NCBI GenBank assembly: GCA_963803065.1
Contig: CAWDKW010000004.1
Coordinates: forward strand, 186,001 to 250,000
Length of the DNA stretch: 64,000 nucleotides
Origin: DASXMT01 sp963803065
GTDB taxonomy: Bacteria; Actinomycetota; Acidimicrobiia; Acidimicrobiales; RAAP-2
Direction of reading: 5' to 3'
In this document: piece by piece, positions 41,943-50,030 of the stretch
Numbering within the stretch: position 1 is the stretch's first letter
Layout of the letters: every line of letters starts with the position of its first letter
Program-made: the position numbers and the translations under genes
The notes under the pieces: generated by a model
The model's input: the letters and a program-made list of their open reading frames with translations, nothing else
Database searches by the model: none
Told to the model about the DNA's origin: nothing

Positions 41943-42451
41943 GCAACGCCCTCCGCTTCGCCGCTTGCCGCGCCGCGGCGCGACCCACGACGGCGCTCAT
42001 AGAAATCCCGCAGCTCACTGGTGAAGAGCGCCACGATCCCGTTCTCATCCAGGCCAGCCGTGTCAGCCTTGGCCAGCCAGCCGTGCAGGGAACGCCGGAG
42101 CCCGGTCAGCTCGGGGAGCGCGACCTGGCTGAGTGTGGCCAAGATGAACGTGCCCTGGCCGGGCCGTCCAACGATGAGGCCCTTGGTCTCGAGCTCGCGG
42201 TAGGCCTTGGACACCGTGTTCGGATTGATGGCCAGTGAGGCGACCACATCCCTGACCTTGGGCAGTTGATCGCCCGGTGTGAGATAGCCGAGACGGAGCG
42301 CGTGCTCGACCTGATGGACGAGCTGCAGGTAGGTCGGCACACCAGAGGCGGGGTCGAGCCGGAACTCGATCGGCGACACCGGGACGCCGTCCCCACCAGG
42401 GGAGGCGGTCGCGGCGCCGGACGGGTCTCTGCTCCCTTGTCTTATTGTCAT
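41939..42451 (-). CDS. GntR-family (YtrA subfamily) repressor
   Basis: A 170-residue regulator. The GntR winged helix covers about 40-105 (PTYLQLVHQVEHALRLGYL, QLPKVRDVVASLAINPNTVSKAYRELETKGLI). Only a short C-terminal helical part of about 55 residues follows, which is the YtrA pattern. These proteins repress the ABC transporter operon that they head. The ATG lies within a 22-bp palindrome, and a -10 hexamer ends 6 nt upstream, so the mRNA is leaderless and the repressor would cover its own start codon. The ATPase overlaps its stop by ATGA. Confidence 0.92.
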   Translation of the reverse strand: MTIRQGSRDPSGAATASPGGDGVPVSPIEFRLDPASGVPTYLQLVHQVEHALRLGYLTPGDQLPKVRDVVASLAINPNTVSKAYRELETKGLIVGRPGQGTFILATLSQVALPELTGLRRSLHGWLAKADTAGLDENGIVALFTSELRDFYERRRGSRRGAASGEAEGVA

Positions 42452-42458
42452 AAGACAA
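42437..42458. promoter_or_regulatory. Operator TTGTCTTAT-N4-ATAAGACAA at the GntR start codon
   Basis: A perfect 9-bp inverted repeat with a 4-nt centre (TGTC). The GntR start codon (42449-42451 on the minus strand) lies in its middle. Typical YtrA-type operator size. Bound repressor would block the transcription start. Confidence 0.85.
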
Positions 42459-42486
42459 TCCTAGGTGCGCCCATCTACTGTGTCAA
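42458..42486 (-). promoter_or_regulatory. Promoter TTGACA-N17-TAGGAT
   Basis: Read on the minus strand, TTGACA (42486-42481), a 17-nt spacer and TAGGAT (42463-42458). The -10 is followed by 6 nt and the GntR ATG. It is the best housekeeping promoter match in the window and partly overlaps the operator. Confidence 0.8.
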
Positions 42487-42673
42487 CGCGCCTCCCACCT
42501 GCCCGGTACGGGAGGTCCTCGACCATCCGGATTGCGGCCCCGTCTCTTCAGTTCGAGCTCTGCTCAGGTGATCGGCTGCAGATCAAGGAGTCTGCTCACG
42601 CTGAGCGTCGACTCCCACCGCCCTCGACGGGGTCACGCGAGCTCGGTCGGGATGAGGGGTCGTCGCCGCTTCT

Positions 42674-43503
42674 TTAGAGCTCACGCAAGGCGGTGGCCAG
42701 CGGCTCGAGTACACCGGGATCCAGGGGCGGTGGGAGATAGACGATGCCCAGCTCGGCGCCGACCTCTGCCAGTGCGGCGGCCTGTTCGGCTGTGGCCTTC
42801 GCCTCCCCGGCGAATCGGACGTGACTGGAGAGGAGTATCTCCGCGGGGTCGCGGCCGAGGTCCTCGCAGTGCTGGTGGAGGATGCCGCGCTTGCGGGCGA
42901 ACTCCTCCGGTGTGCCACCGACGAAGTTCCAGTGCTGGGCGAACCGGGCTGCGGTGCGGAGCGTCCTCCTCTCGCCGCTACCGCCGATGCAGATCGGCGG
43001 GTGGGGGTGTTGAACCGGCTTGGGTTCGTTGCGGGCGTCGCTGAGCTGGTAGTACTGGCCCTTGAAGGTCGTTGTCTCCTGCGTGAGGAGCCCGACGATC
43101 ACCTCGCAGGCCTCCTCGAAGCGGTCGCTGCGTTGGCCCGGCGTGCCCAGCTCGATCCCGTAGGCCCCCGACTCCTCCTCGTTCCACCCGGCCCCGATGC
43201 CAAGCTCCAGCCGGCCCCCGGACACGATGTCGAGGGTGGTCGCCATGTTGGCCAGGATTGCCGGGTGGCGATAATGGATGCCGGTGACCAGAGTTCCCAT
43301 GCGTAGGCGGGTCGTCGCTTGGGCCAGCGCCGTCAGGGTGATCCAGCCCTCCATGCAAGGACCGGTGCTGTCGGAAAGATCGGATAGAAGTGGTCAAAGG
43401 TCCAGCCGGACTCGAACAGCTCGATGCCGTCAGCCACCCTCCACACGGCGAGCATGTCGGACCAGGTCGTAACCTGCGGCGAGGTTTTGAAAGCGAAGCG
43501 CAT
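42674..43503 (-). pseudogene. Luciferase-like F420-type oxidoreductase with frameshift
   Basis: The intact frame from 43354 on gives LTALAQATTRLRMGTLVTG, IHYRHPAILANMATTLD and VSGGRLELGIGAGWNEEE, all typical of the LLM family (TIGR03560-like, probably F420-dependent). The missing N-terminus is present in another frame from ATG 43503: MRFAFKTSPQVTTWSDML, then FESGWTFDHFYPI. Adding one T to the TTT run near 43377-43380 restores YPIFSDSTGPCMEGWITL across the join. The gene is thus inactive as read, or the run was miscounted. Confidence 0.8.
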
Positions 43504-43817
43504 AGGCCCACGCTACGTCCGGCCGGCTGCCGACCGCACAGACGTCTGTCCTCAGTGTCCGAGAGCAGGTGGGCTGCCAAATGTGAACCGAGGTCGTGGT
43601 CAGCGGAACAAGAAGGGCCCCGACCGGGTATAGGGCTAGTCAAGTTTGGAATCGAGGCTTACGATCGTAGGTACGGCAGCGGGCCTGTTCGCACGGTCGA
43701 CGCTTTGGGGCTCCTGGCGTGGTCTGGGCTGTCGCGGGCGCCGTTGGCGCATCACTCAGCTCGGCCGATAAGTAATCAAGTTCGTGGAAATGTCATCAAG
43801 ATCAAGGAGGTAAGGGA
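43504..43817. other. Catalase upstream region, no gene
   Basis: 314 nt without a supported gene. AAGGAGG lies 8-9 nt before the catalase ATG. I see no clear palindrome or promoter pair here. Opposite-strand frames are short. Confidence 0.4.
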
Positions 43818-45278
43818 ATGAGCAGCACGAATGGCAATCCGATCCAGACGACTGATGCCGGCATTCCGGTCGAGAGCGACCAGTATTCCCTGACCGTCGG
43901 CGCGGACGGGCCGATCCTGCTTCAGGACAGTTATCTGATCGAGCAGATGGCCAACTTCAACCGGGAACGGATCACAGAGCGGCAGCCGCACGCCAAAGGC
44001 AGCGGCGCGTTTGGCCGGTTCGAGGTCACGAACGATGTCAGCGCCTTGACCAAGGCTGCGCTGTTCCAACCGGGGACCACTACCCGGCTGATTTCCAGGT
44101 TCTCCACGGTGGCGGGCGAGCGGGGCAGCCCCGACATGTGGCGGGACCTGCGTGGCTTCTCCCTGAAGTTCTACACCAGCGAGGGCAACTACGACATGGT
44201 CGGCAACGACACGCCGGTCTTCTTCGTCAAGGATCCGATGCACTTCCAGAACTTCATCCGGTCGCAGAAGCGGCTGGCCAGTAACAACTTGCGCAGCAAC
44301 GATATGCAGTGGGACTTCTGGACACTGCTGCCGCAGACGGCGCACCAGGTGATCTGGTTGATGGGCGACCGCGGCTTCCCGAAGAGCTGGCGGCACATGA
44401 ACGGGTACTCCAGCCACACCTACATGTGGATCAATGCGGGGGGCGAGCGGGTCTGGGTGAAGTACCACTTCATCAGCGACCAGGGCATCGAGTTCTGGAC
44501 CCAGGCCGAAGGGGACCGGTTGGCCGGAACCGATCCCGACTATCACACCAAGGACCTGTACGAGGCGATTGAGCGTGGCGATCATCCGAGCTGGACGCTC
44601 AAGGTGCAGATCATGCCGTTCGAGGATGCAAAGACCTACCGATTCAACCCGTTCGACTTGACCAAGGTATGGCCGCACGCCGACTATCCGCTGATCGAGG
44701 TGGGCAAGATAACCCTCGACCGCAACCCTATCGACAACCACACCGAGATCGAGCAGGCCGCCTTCCAGCCCAACAACATGGTGCCGGGGATCGGCCCGAG
44801 CCCGGATCGAATGCTGTTGGCCCGGCTGTTCTCCTACGCCGACGCCCACCGGGCCCGGCTCGGCGTGAACTACGAACAGATCCCGGTCAACGCCCCCGTC
44901 GCACCCGTCAACACCTATAGCAAGGACGGTGCGATGCGGATCGTCAACCGGACCGACCCGGTCTACTTTCCGAACTCCAAGGGCGGTCCGCAGGCGGACA
45001 GCGAGCACTATAAGCCAGCGAGCTGGTACGCCGACGGCGAGATCATGCGGACCGCCTATGTCGAGCACGCCGAGGACGACGACTGGGGCCAGCCCGGCGC
45101 GCTGGTCCGAGAGGTCATGGACGACGCAGCCAGGGAGCGGCTGGTCAGCAACATCGTGGGAGCGCTGCTCGCCGGCGTGACCGAGCCGGTGCTCCAGCGC
45201 GCCTTCACCTACCTGCAGAACGTGGACAAGAACCTCGGCGACAAGGTCGAAGCAGGCGTCCTCGCCGGACAGCGCTAG
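43818..45278 (+). CDS. Monofunctional haem catalase
   Basis: A 486-residue clade-3-sized catalase that converts hydrogen peroxide to water and oxygen. Active-site His58 is in QPHAKGSGAFG, the distal Asn130 in MVGNDTPVFFVKD, and the proximal haem ligand Tyr340 in RLFSYADAHR. The stretch NFNRERITERQPHAKG matches the family signature. An unusual short C-terminus ends VEAGVLAGQR. AAGGAGG precedes the ATG. No catalase regulator is adjacent; the flanks are a broken oxidoreductase gene and a small membrane protein. Confidence 0.96.
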   Translation: MSSTNGNPIQTTDAGIPVESDQYSLTVGADGPILLQDSYLIEQMANFNRERITERQPHAKGSGAFGRFEVTNDVSALTKAALFQPGTTTRLISRFSTVAGERGSPDMWRDLRGFSLKFYTSEGNYDMVGNDTPVFFVKDPMHFQNFIRSQKRLASNNLRSNDMQWDFWTLLPQTAHQVIWLMGDRGFPKSWRHMNGYSSHTYMWINAGGERVWVKYHFISDQGIEFWTQAEGDRLAGTDPDYHTKDLYEAIERGDHPSWTLKVQIMPFEDAKTYRFNPFDLTKVWPHADYPLIEVGKITLDRNPIDNHTEIEQAAFQPNNMVPGIGPSPDRMLLARLFSYADAHRARLGVNYEQIPVNAPVAPVNTYSKDGAMRIVNRTDPVYFPNSKGGPQADSEHYKPASWYADGEIMRTAYVEHAEDDDWGQPGALVREVMDDAARERLVSNIVGALLAGVTEPVLQRAFTYLQNVDKNLGDKVEAGVLAGQR

Positions 45279-45448
45279 GTCGGGCGGTCGGGCGGTCAGG
45301 GCCGGCGGACCAGACTCAGAAAGTCGCCGGCCACCGTGGCGGTGTCCTGCGCCTTCAGATACTCGCCCGGAAGCACCACGGTAAGGACCTTCTACCCTAC
45401 CGAGAGAAGACGTCGTGCTCATAGGGTGTCGAGAGGAGGTGGTCAGTC

Positions 45449-45658
45449 GTGGGCGATTTCTTCAGGGTGGTTTCGGCAGGTCCTCTGTTCTTCGTGAGCG
45501 CCTGGTTGCTGATGATCTTCGCGGGCATCGTCGATCACGACGTGGGCATCCGTCCCTTCGGCTATCTGACGTCGATGGTCGTCACCATCGGTCTCTGGTT
45601 GGTCATGGTCCCGGTCATCGGTGCCGTGAGCCGGACGTCGGGGAGGGCGAAGAAATAG
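45449..45658 (+). CDS. Small two-helix membrane protein
   Basis: 69 residues with two hydrophobic segments (about 8-27 and 40-60) joined by a polar HDVGIRPFG loop, and a basic C-terminus SRTSGRAKK that should remain in the cytoplasm. GAGGAGG lies about 11 nt before the GTG start. It lies between the catalase and HdeD-like genes. I do not recognise a family. Confidence 0.6.
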   Translation: MGDFFRVVSAGPLFFVSAWLLMIFAGIVDHDVGIRPFGYLTSMVVTIGLWLVMVPVIGAVSRTSGRAKK

Positions 45659-45916
45659 GCTCGACAGACGGCAGCGCCTTTTCGTTGGGATTGGGATCTG
45701 CGCAACGCGAAGGGGCCGGCTGGAAACGCTGGCAGTCCCGACCGAGCGGCGGGGATTGAGACTCCATGGAAGTGGCCGGTCTCCCGGACCGCTCGGCACC
45801 GGGCAGACGTTAGGTGCGGAACTCACCCCGGCACGATTCGACCCGGATCGGGGCGCTGCTGATGCTGACATGCCGGGCTGGGTCACGGGTTGGCGGCCCA
45901 GCCGGAAGCCACGGGG

Positions 45917-46474
45917 TCAGGCGGCCGAGCGCACCTCGAAGGCAAGAACGAGGTCGCCGATGCCTCGGAAGATCGCGAAGAATCCAACCCACAGAATCAG
46001 CAGGGTGCCCCGGGCGGCGACGTACTGCTGTGACGCCCAGAATCCCAACCCGATCTCCAAGATTCCAGCGACCAGGCCGAGCCACCACAGTGGGTTGAGC
46101 TGGCGGGTGGAGGCGGCGTAGGCAATGTCGAAGCCGCCGTTCAGAATGAGGAGCAACCCCAAGGCGGCCGCCAGCGCCCAGAAGGCCTCGTAGGGCCGAG
46201 CGAATGACCAGATGGCCCCACCGATGAACAGCACACCGAGGATGGCCCGAAATGCAGCCAAACCTCCGCCCTGTAACGCCGCCAGTCCGAACTGGTAAAA
46301 GGCGGCGAACAAGAAGACCGCTCCGAGCAGCAAGCCGATCGTGCCCACCGAGGAGATGTCGAACCGGAGGACCACGAGAGCGATGATCAGCCAGGCAAAG
46401 CCGCTGACCAGGAAGATCCACCAGGTTCGGGACAACTCGGACGAGAACTGGCGGAGTTCTGAGTTGCGCAGCAT
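45917..46474 (-). CDS. HdeD-family (DUF308) membrane protein
   Basis: A 185-residue protein with six membrane helices arranged as three repeated pairs, as in HdeD: WWIFLVSGFAWLIIALVVL, TIGLLLGAVFLFAAFYQFG, AILGVLFIGGAIWSF, FWALAAALGLLLILNGGFD, WWLGLVAGILEIGLGFWAS and TLLILWVGFFAIFRGIGD. HdeD proteins are linked to acid and envelope stress. GGAGG precedes the ATG on the minus strand. It is convergent with the small membrane protein and follows a coiled-coil gene on the same strand. Confidence 0.9.
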   Translation of the reverse strand: MLRNSELRQFSSELSRTWWIFLVSGFAWLIIALVVLRFDISSVGTIGLLLGAVFLFAAFYQFGLAALQGGGLAAFRAILGVLFIGGAIWSFARPYEAFWALAAALGLLLILNGGFDIAYAASTRQLNPLWWLGLVAGILEIGLGFWASQQYVAARGTLLILWVGFFAIFRGIGDLVLAFEVRSAA

Positions 46475-46581
46475 CTAGCCTCCTTCTGGGGCAGGCGGCA
46501 TGGCCCCTCGTGGACTATGGCCTCACGTGAGCAGCAATTCGAGAATGTGCCCGTAGGAGCTGAACTACCTGGGCCAGCAAG

Positions 46582-47028
46582 CTAGCCGGCCGCCTTGGCG
46601 TCGGCGATGGCCCGGAGGTCGGTTGCCTCAAGGACGGCCGCCTCGGCATCAGCTACGGCGTCGTAGGCGAAGTCCGTGGCGTCCATGGCGTATGACTCGG
46701 CCCACTCGGCCCGGTGCTCGGCCACTTTTCTGTCGTGCTCGCCACGTTGCGCCTCGATTTTGGCATGCATCTTCTCGCTCTGCTCGTGAACGTGTGCACG
46801 AAGGTCGGCCCAACCCGAGGCGAGATCGTCTTTTGCTTCGACGCGCCGCGCGGCAAACTCCTGTCGACGGCGTTCTGCCTCGGTCTTGGCCTCGGCGATA
46901 GCGGCCTCTCGGTCCGCACGGTTCTGAGCTCGGGCCGCGGCCGTTCGCTCTTCTGCATCCTTGGCTCTCCGTGACAGCTCAGCCATCGACTCCGACATTT
47001 GGAGCAGCGATTCCGAAACCTTGGGCAT
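46582..47028 (-). CDS. Coiled-coil protein of unknown function
   Basis: 148 residues, almost entirely helical: Ala, Glu, Arg and Lys heptads from about 10 to 110 (RRAKDAEERTAAARAQNR, AEAKTEAERRRQEFAARR), then an acidic Ala-rich end (DAVADAEAAVLEATDLRA). No cysteine, membrane helix or enzymatic motif. GGAGAGG precedes the ATG. I recall similar single-coil proteins in mycobacteria near lipid or stress genes, without function. It is divergent from the lipid kinase across 363 nt. Confidence 0.7.
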   Translation of the reverse strand: MPKVSESLLQMSESMAELSRRAKDAEERTAAARAQNRADREAAIAEAKTEAERRRQEFAARRVEAKDDLASGWADLRAHVHEQSEKMHAKIEAQRGEHDRKVAEHRAEWAESYAMDATDFAYDAVADAEAAVLEATDLRAIADAKAAG

Positions 47029-47391
47029 ATTCCCTCCCCCTCTCCTGGTGGCTCATGAACAGGTTACGCTTCGGGCCGACCTCCTCCTAGGGTCGAAGGT
47101 CCCAATTCACCACCATTGCGACTGATCGGCGTCATTGCGATGACGGCGCGACTCAAGGATGGTCGTGCACTGCACGAGGCTCGAATGCTCCAGGCCAAGT
47201 CGACGGTGGGCGAAGGTGCTCTTGGGCCCCCGCCGCAGTCAAGACCATGCTGGCCTGGTGCCCCGTCACCTCACCCGGTCCCTGGACGATTGCAGACGGG
47301 TTAAAGGAGAGCCGTCCAAGCGGGATCGAGATGCTCTCCCTTGGGCCATTCTCCTCTAGTGGCCGAGTTCCCACGGCCTGATGCTGTTGTG
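47029..47391. other. Divergent intergenic region, no gene
   Basis: 363 nt between the coiled-coil gene and the lipid-kinase gene. Short frames on both strands lack ribosome-binding sites and family resemblance. The two promoters should be here, but I could not assign them. Confidence 0.4.
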
Positions 47392-48399
47392 ATGGGGCCT
47401 CCGATCCACCCAGTTCTCATATGCAACCCGCTCTCCGGTGGCGGCAAGGTGAAACGCTTTGGCTTGGTCGAGTTCGCGTCCTCGCTCGGTGTGGATACGG
47501 TCGTCCTCGAACCTGGGTTCGACCTTGAGGGCACTGCCCGTGATGCCATCGCCCGGGGGGCCGACTGCCTCGGCATGGCAGGCGGGGACGGCTCCCAGGC
47601 GGCAGTGGCCACAGTGGCCGTCGAATTCGATGTTCCCTTTGTTTGCGTCGCCGCGGGCACCCGGAACCATTTCGCCCTCGACCTCGGACTCGATCGGAGA
47701 GACCCTCGCCAGAACATTCGGGCCTTTCGGGACGCCGTGGAGCGTCGAATCGATTACGGGACGGTCAATGGCCGTCTCTTTCTCAACAATGTCTCTCTTG
47801 GCGTCTATGCCGAGCTGGTGCGCCAGCCCGGTTACCGAGCCGCCAAGTTCCGCACCTCGGCGACTCTGCTGCCCGAGCTCCTCAGCCGTACCGCCCAACC
47901 TTTCGATCTCCAGTTCAATGCACCTGATGGAACCGAGGTCGACGGTGCGTTCCTCGTCATGGCAGCGAACAACCGATACGTGTTCGAGCCGTCGCTCGAT
48001 CTCGCTCAGCGCCCGAGCTTGGACTCCGGGGAGCTTGGCATCTTTGCCGTCGCTCCCCTCCCTGCTCGCCTGCGGTCCCCTGGACCCGGCCAACAGTTCG
48101 ATCACCTTGACCCGAGATTCGGTGCCCCGCTCGAGTTCGCTGCTCCGTCCTTCGAGGTGCGATCGAGGTCGGCGAACGTCTACGCCGGTGTGGACGGCGA
48201 GTCCGTTGAGCTCGACCCCCCGCTTGCCGTGCGCATTCACCCTGGCGGTCTGCGCATGCTGGTACCGACGGGTGCGCCGCCGACTCGACTCAAGGGTCGA
48301 CGGAAGCGCGTGCCCGTACCGGACATTTTGCGGGCGAGGCCGCAGACGCCGGTTCGGCCGTTCGGTAGGCTGACGCGGGGCAAACCAGCCCAGACGTGA
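47392..48399 (+). CDS. Diacylglycerol-kinase-family lipid kinase
   Basis: A 335-residue lipid kinase of the DAGK/YegS type. The ATP-binding start HPVLICNPLSGGGKV and the catalytic GMAGGDGSQAAVATVA are clear, followed by CVAAGTRNHFALDLGLD. The C-terminal beta-rich lobe has the LFLNNVSLGVYAE motif. It would phosphorylate a diacylglycerol or related lipid at the membrane. ATG 47392 is chosen; GTG 47389 and TTG 47341 are in-frame alternatives without better sites. A basic C-terminal tail (RLKGRRKRVPVP) could aid membrane binding. Confidence 0.88.
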   Translation: MGPPIHPVLICNPLSGGGKVKRFGLVEFASSLGVDTVVLEPGFDLEGTARDAIARGADCLGMAGGDGSQAAVATVAVEFDVPFVCVAAGTRNHFALDLGLDRRDPRQNIRAFRDAVERRIDYGTVNGRLFLNNVSLGVYAELVRQPGYRAAKFRTSATLLPELLSRTAQPFDLQFNAPDGTEVDGAFLVMAANNRYVFEPSLDLAQRPSLDSGELGIFAVAPLPARLRSPGPGQQFDHLDPRFGAPLEFAAPSFEVRSRSANVYAGVDGESVELDPPLAVRIHPGGLRMLVPTGAPPTRLKGRRKRVPVPDILRARPQTPVRPFGRLTRGKPAQT

Positions 48400-48525
48400 G
48401 GTCCCGTCGGAACGAATGGGCTGGGCCTGGTGCTAACTGGGTCAGAGGTAGGAGAGGCGCCGTGGATTACCAGGGATTCGCCGGACATGATCTGGAAGGG
48501 CGCCGCTTGGCCGACTTCCCGTTTC

Positions 48526-48990
48526 TCAACTGTTGCGTCCACCTTGTTGCGCGATCGAGTGCGCGGCCAGCGCCGCCGCTCCCGCCTCGACAAAGTCCTT
48601 CGATGCCCAGGCCTTCGCTGCCTTATCGGCAGAAGCCCGATCTCCGCCAACAGCTCTTGCAACCTCGTCTCGGTCCATGACGAGGACGTCAACGCCGTGG
48701 TCGCGACAGGTCGCCATCAGTACCCCCTCGGCTCGTGCGCGTGTGGCGGTCGTTCTCCGACGCTCCCACAGGTGGATCCGGCCGATCCTGATCACCATCA
48801 GCTCTGGGCGATTTGCCAGGATCGCCGTCTCAATAGCCTTTGCCAATTCATCGAGCTGCGTACGCAGATCGTTCCGCAGGTCTGTGAGGTGCTGGATCTC
48901 GCCGACCTCGGTCCCCGAATCGTCGAGGACAACCCCTCGGACAACCGGACGGCCGTCCTCCGTACCGACGATCACACCTATCGATGCCAC
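48526..48990 (-). CDS. Hypothetical protein with RNase H-fold-like pattern
   Basis: 154 residues. It opens with MASIGVIVGTEDGRPVVRGVVL and later has LMVIRIGRIHLWERRR, then ARAEGVLMATCRDHGVDVLVM and KAWASKDFVEAGAAALAAH. The order (short strands, a helix, a central strand and a helix with Arg, and a C-terminal Asp-Ala-rich helix) recalls RuvC/RNase H-fold proteins, where the last helix holds an Asp before Ala-Ala-Ala-Ala. The acidic residues are not all where expected, so I do not assign nuclease activity. It is convergent with the lipid-kinase gene. Confidence 0.6.
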   Translation of the reverse strand: MASIGVIVGTEDGRPVVRGVVLDDSGTEVGEIQHLTDLRNDLRTQLDELAKAIETAILANRPELMVIRIGRIHLWERRRTTATRARAEGVLMATCRDHGVDVLVMDRDEVARAVGGDRASADKAAKAWASKDFVEAGAAALAAHSIAQQGGRNS

Positions 48991-49172
48991 CTCTCGATCC
49001 TACTCCTTGTGGAGAAAGATGCCGACCGTGGTGCGGCCACTTGGAGAGCCTGCCCGGCGGACACAGGATGCATACGCTTAATCCCGCACTGTGCTCCACT
49101 GAGCAAGTCGTCGAGTTCCTCGCGTGGAACGGGGAACGAGCCGGATAGCCGCCCGAAGGTCTGGAGCCAACA

Positions 49173-50030
49173 ATGCCCGACGATAGCGGAGCCCAGAGGG
49201 AACGACGGCGTCTGGAACCCATGGCGAACCTCCGCGACAAGATCGCCGTTCGCCGGACGATCGGCGGTGAGCTGATCTCCCTGGCAAACCTGCTCGGACG
49301 ACCCGTTCTGGACATTGATGGAAACCGGGTGGGCAGGGTAGGCGACGTCGCCGTGCATTGGGACGCCGGAACAGCTCGTCCACGAGTCTCGGGCGTGCTA
49401 GCGAATCTCTCCAAGGGAATCGTCCTCGTGAGCGCGTCCGACGTCATCTTGGAGCAGGCCAAGGTGAGGGCGCGTTCGGCACCTATCACGCTGGCAAAGC
49501 CAGTACGGCGGGGGGCGATATCGCTTTGGCCCGAGCCAGCTGGTGGACGTCCAAGGTGTACAGGTGGTGCGCGCGTCGGACGTCTATATCGGCAAGTTGG
49601 CCGACGGATGGGAGCTGGCTGGTGTCGATGTCGGTTTCCGCTCCTACGCCCGCCGCCTGCTGCGCAGGCGACGGCGGTGTCCGCCGCCGGATCGAGCGAT
49701 CGACTGGGCTGATCTTCAGACCTTCGTGCCTCGCAGAACCGGCCCCCAGCCTACGGGTGGCAGCGGCCCTGCAGCGGCTGCCGGAGCCGTAGGGGGCGGC
49801 ATCCAATTGGGGCATCCGGCCAGGGATGTCAACAGGCTTCGTGCCAAAGAAGTCGCGGCGATCTGGGCCGGCGGGAGCAGGCCCAAGTGGCGACTTTGGT
49901 CACCCCATCCGCCGCCGCTGAGGCGCTCCGAGAGCTCAGCCAGAAGCATCGTGACGCACTACTCGCGGAGCTGAGCGAGACGGATCGAGCTCGGCTCGTG
50001 GGGCTGCTGGACGCGGCTGAGCCCGGATGA
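49173..50030 (+). pseudogene. PRC-barrel/MgtE-N-like protein with several frameshifts
   Basis: One protein is spread over three frames. Frame 1 from ATG 49173 (GGAG 6 nt upstream) gives a PRC barrel: GGELISLANLLGRPVLDIDG and GVLANLSKGIVLVSASDV. Frame 2 for about ten codons gives GDIALAR. Frame 3 gives a second PRC barrel, QLVDVQGVQVVRASDVYIG, then ELAGVDVGFRSYARRLLRRR and DRAIDWADLQ. A last change near 49880 gives QVATLVTPSAAAEALRELSQ and the helical end ARLVGLLDAAEPG with a TGA overlapping the Nramp-like start. Changes lie near 49510 (in a run of six G), 49530 and 49880. It is the natural partner of the transporter that follows. Confidence 0.75.

Noticed and set aside
45278..45300. GGTCGGGC tandem after catalase
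   Set aside because: Only two imperfect copies; no feature supported.
43776..45422. 548-codon minus-strand frame under the catalase gene
   Set aside because: Shadow of a gene with an intact active site.
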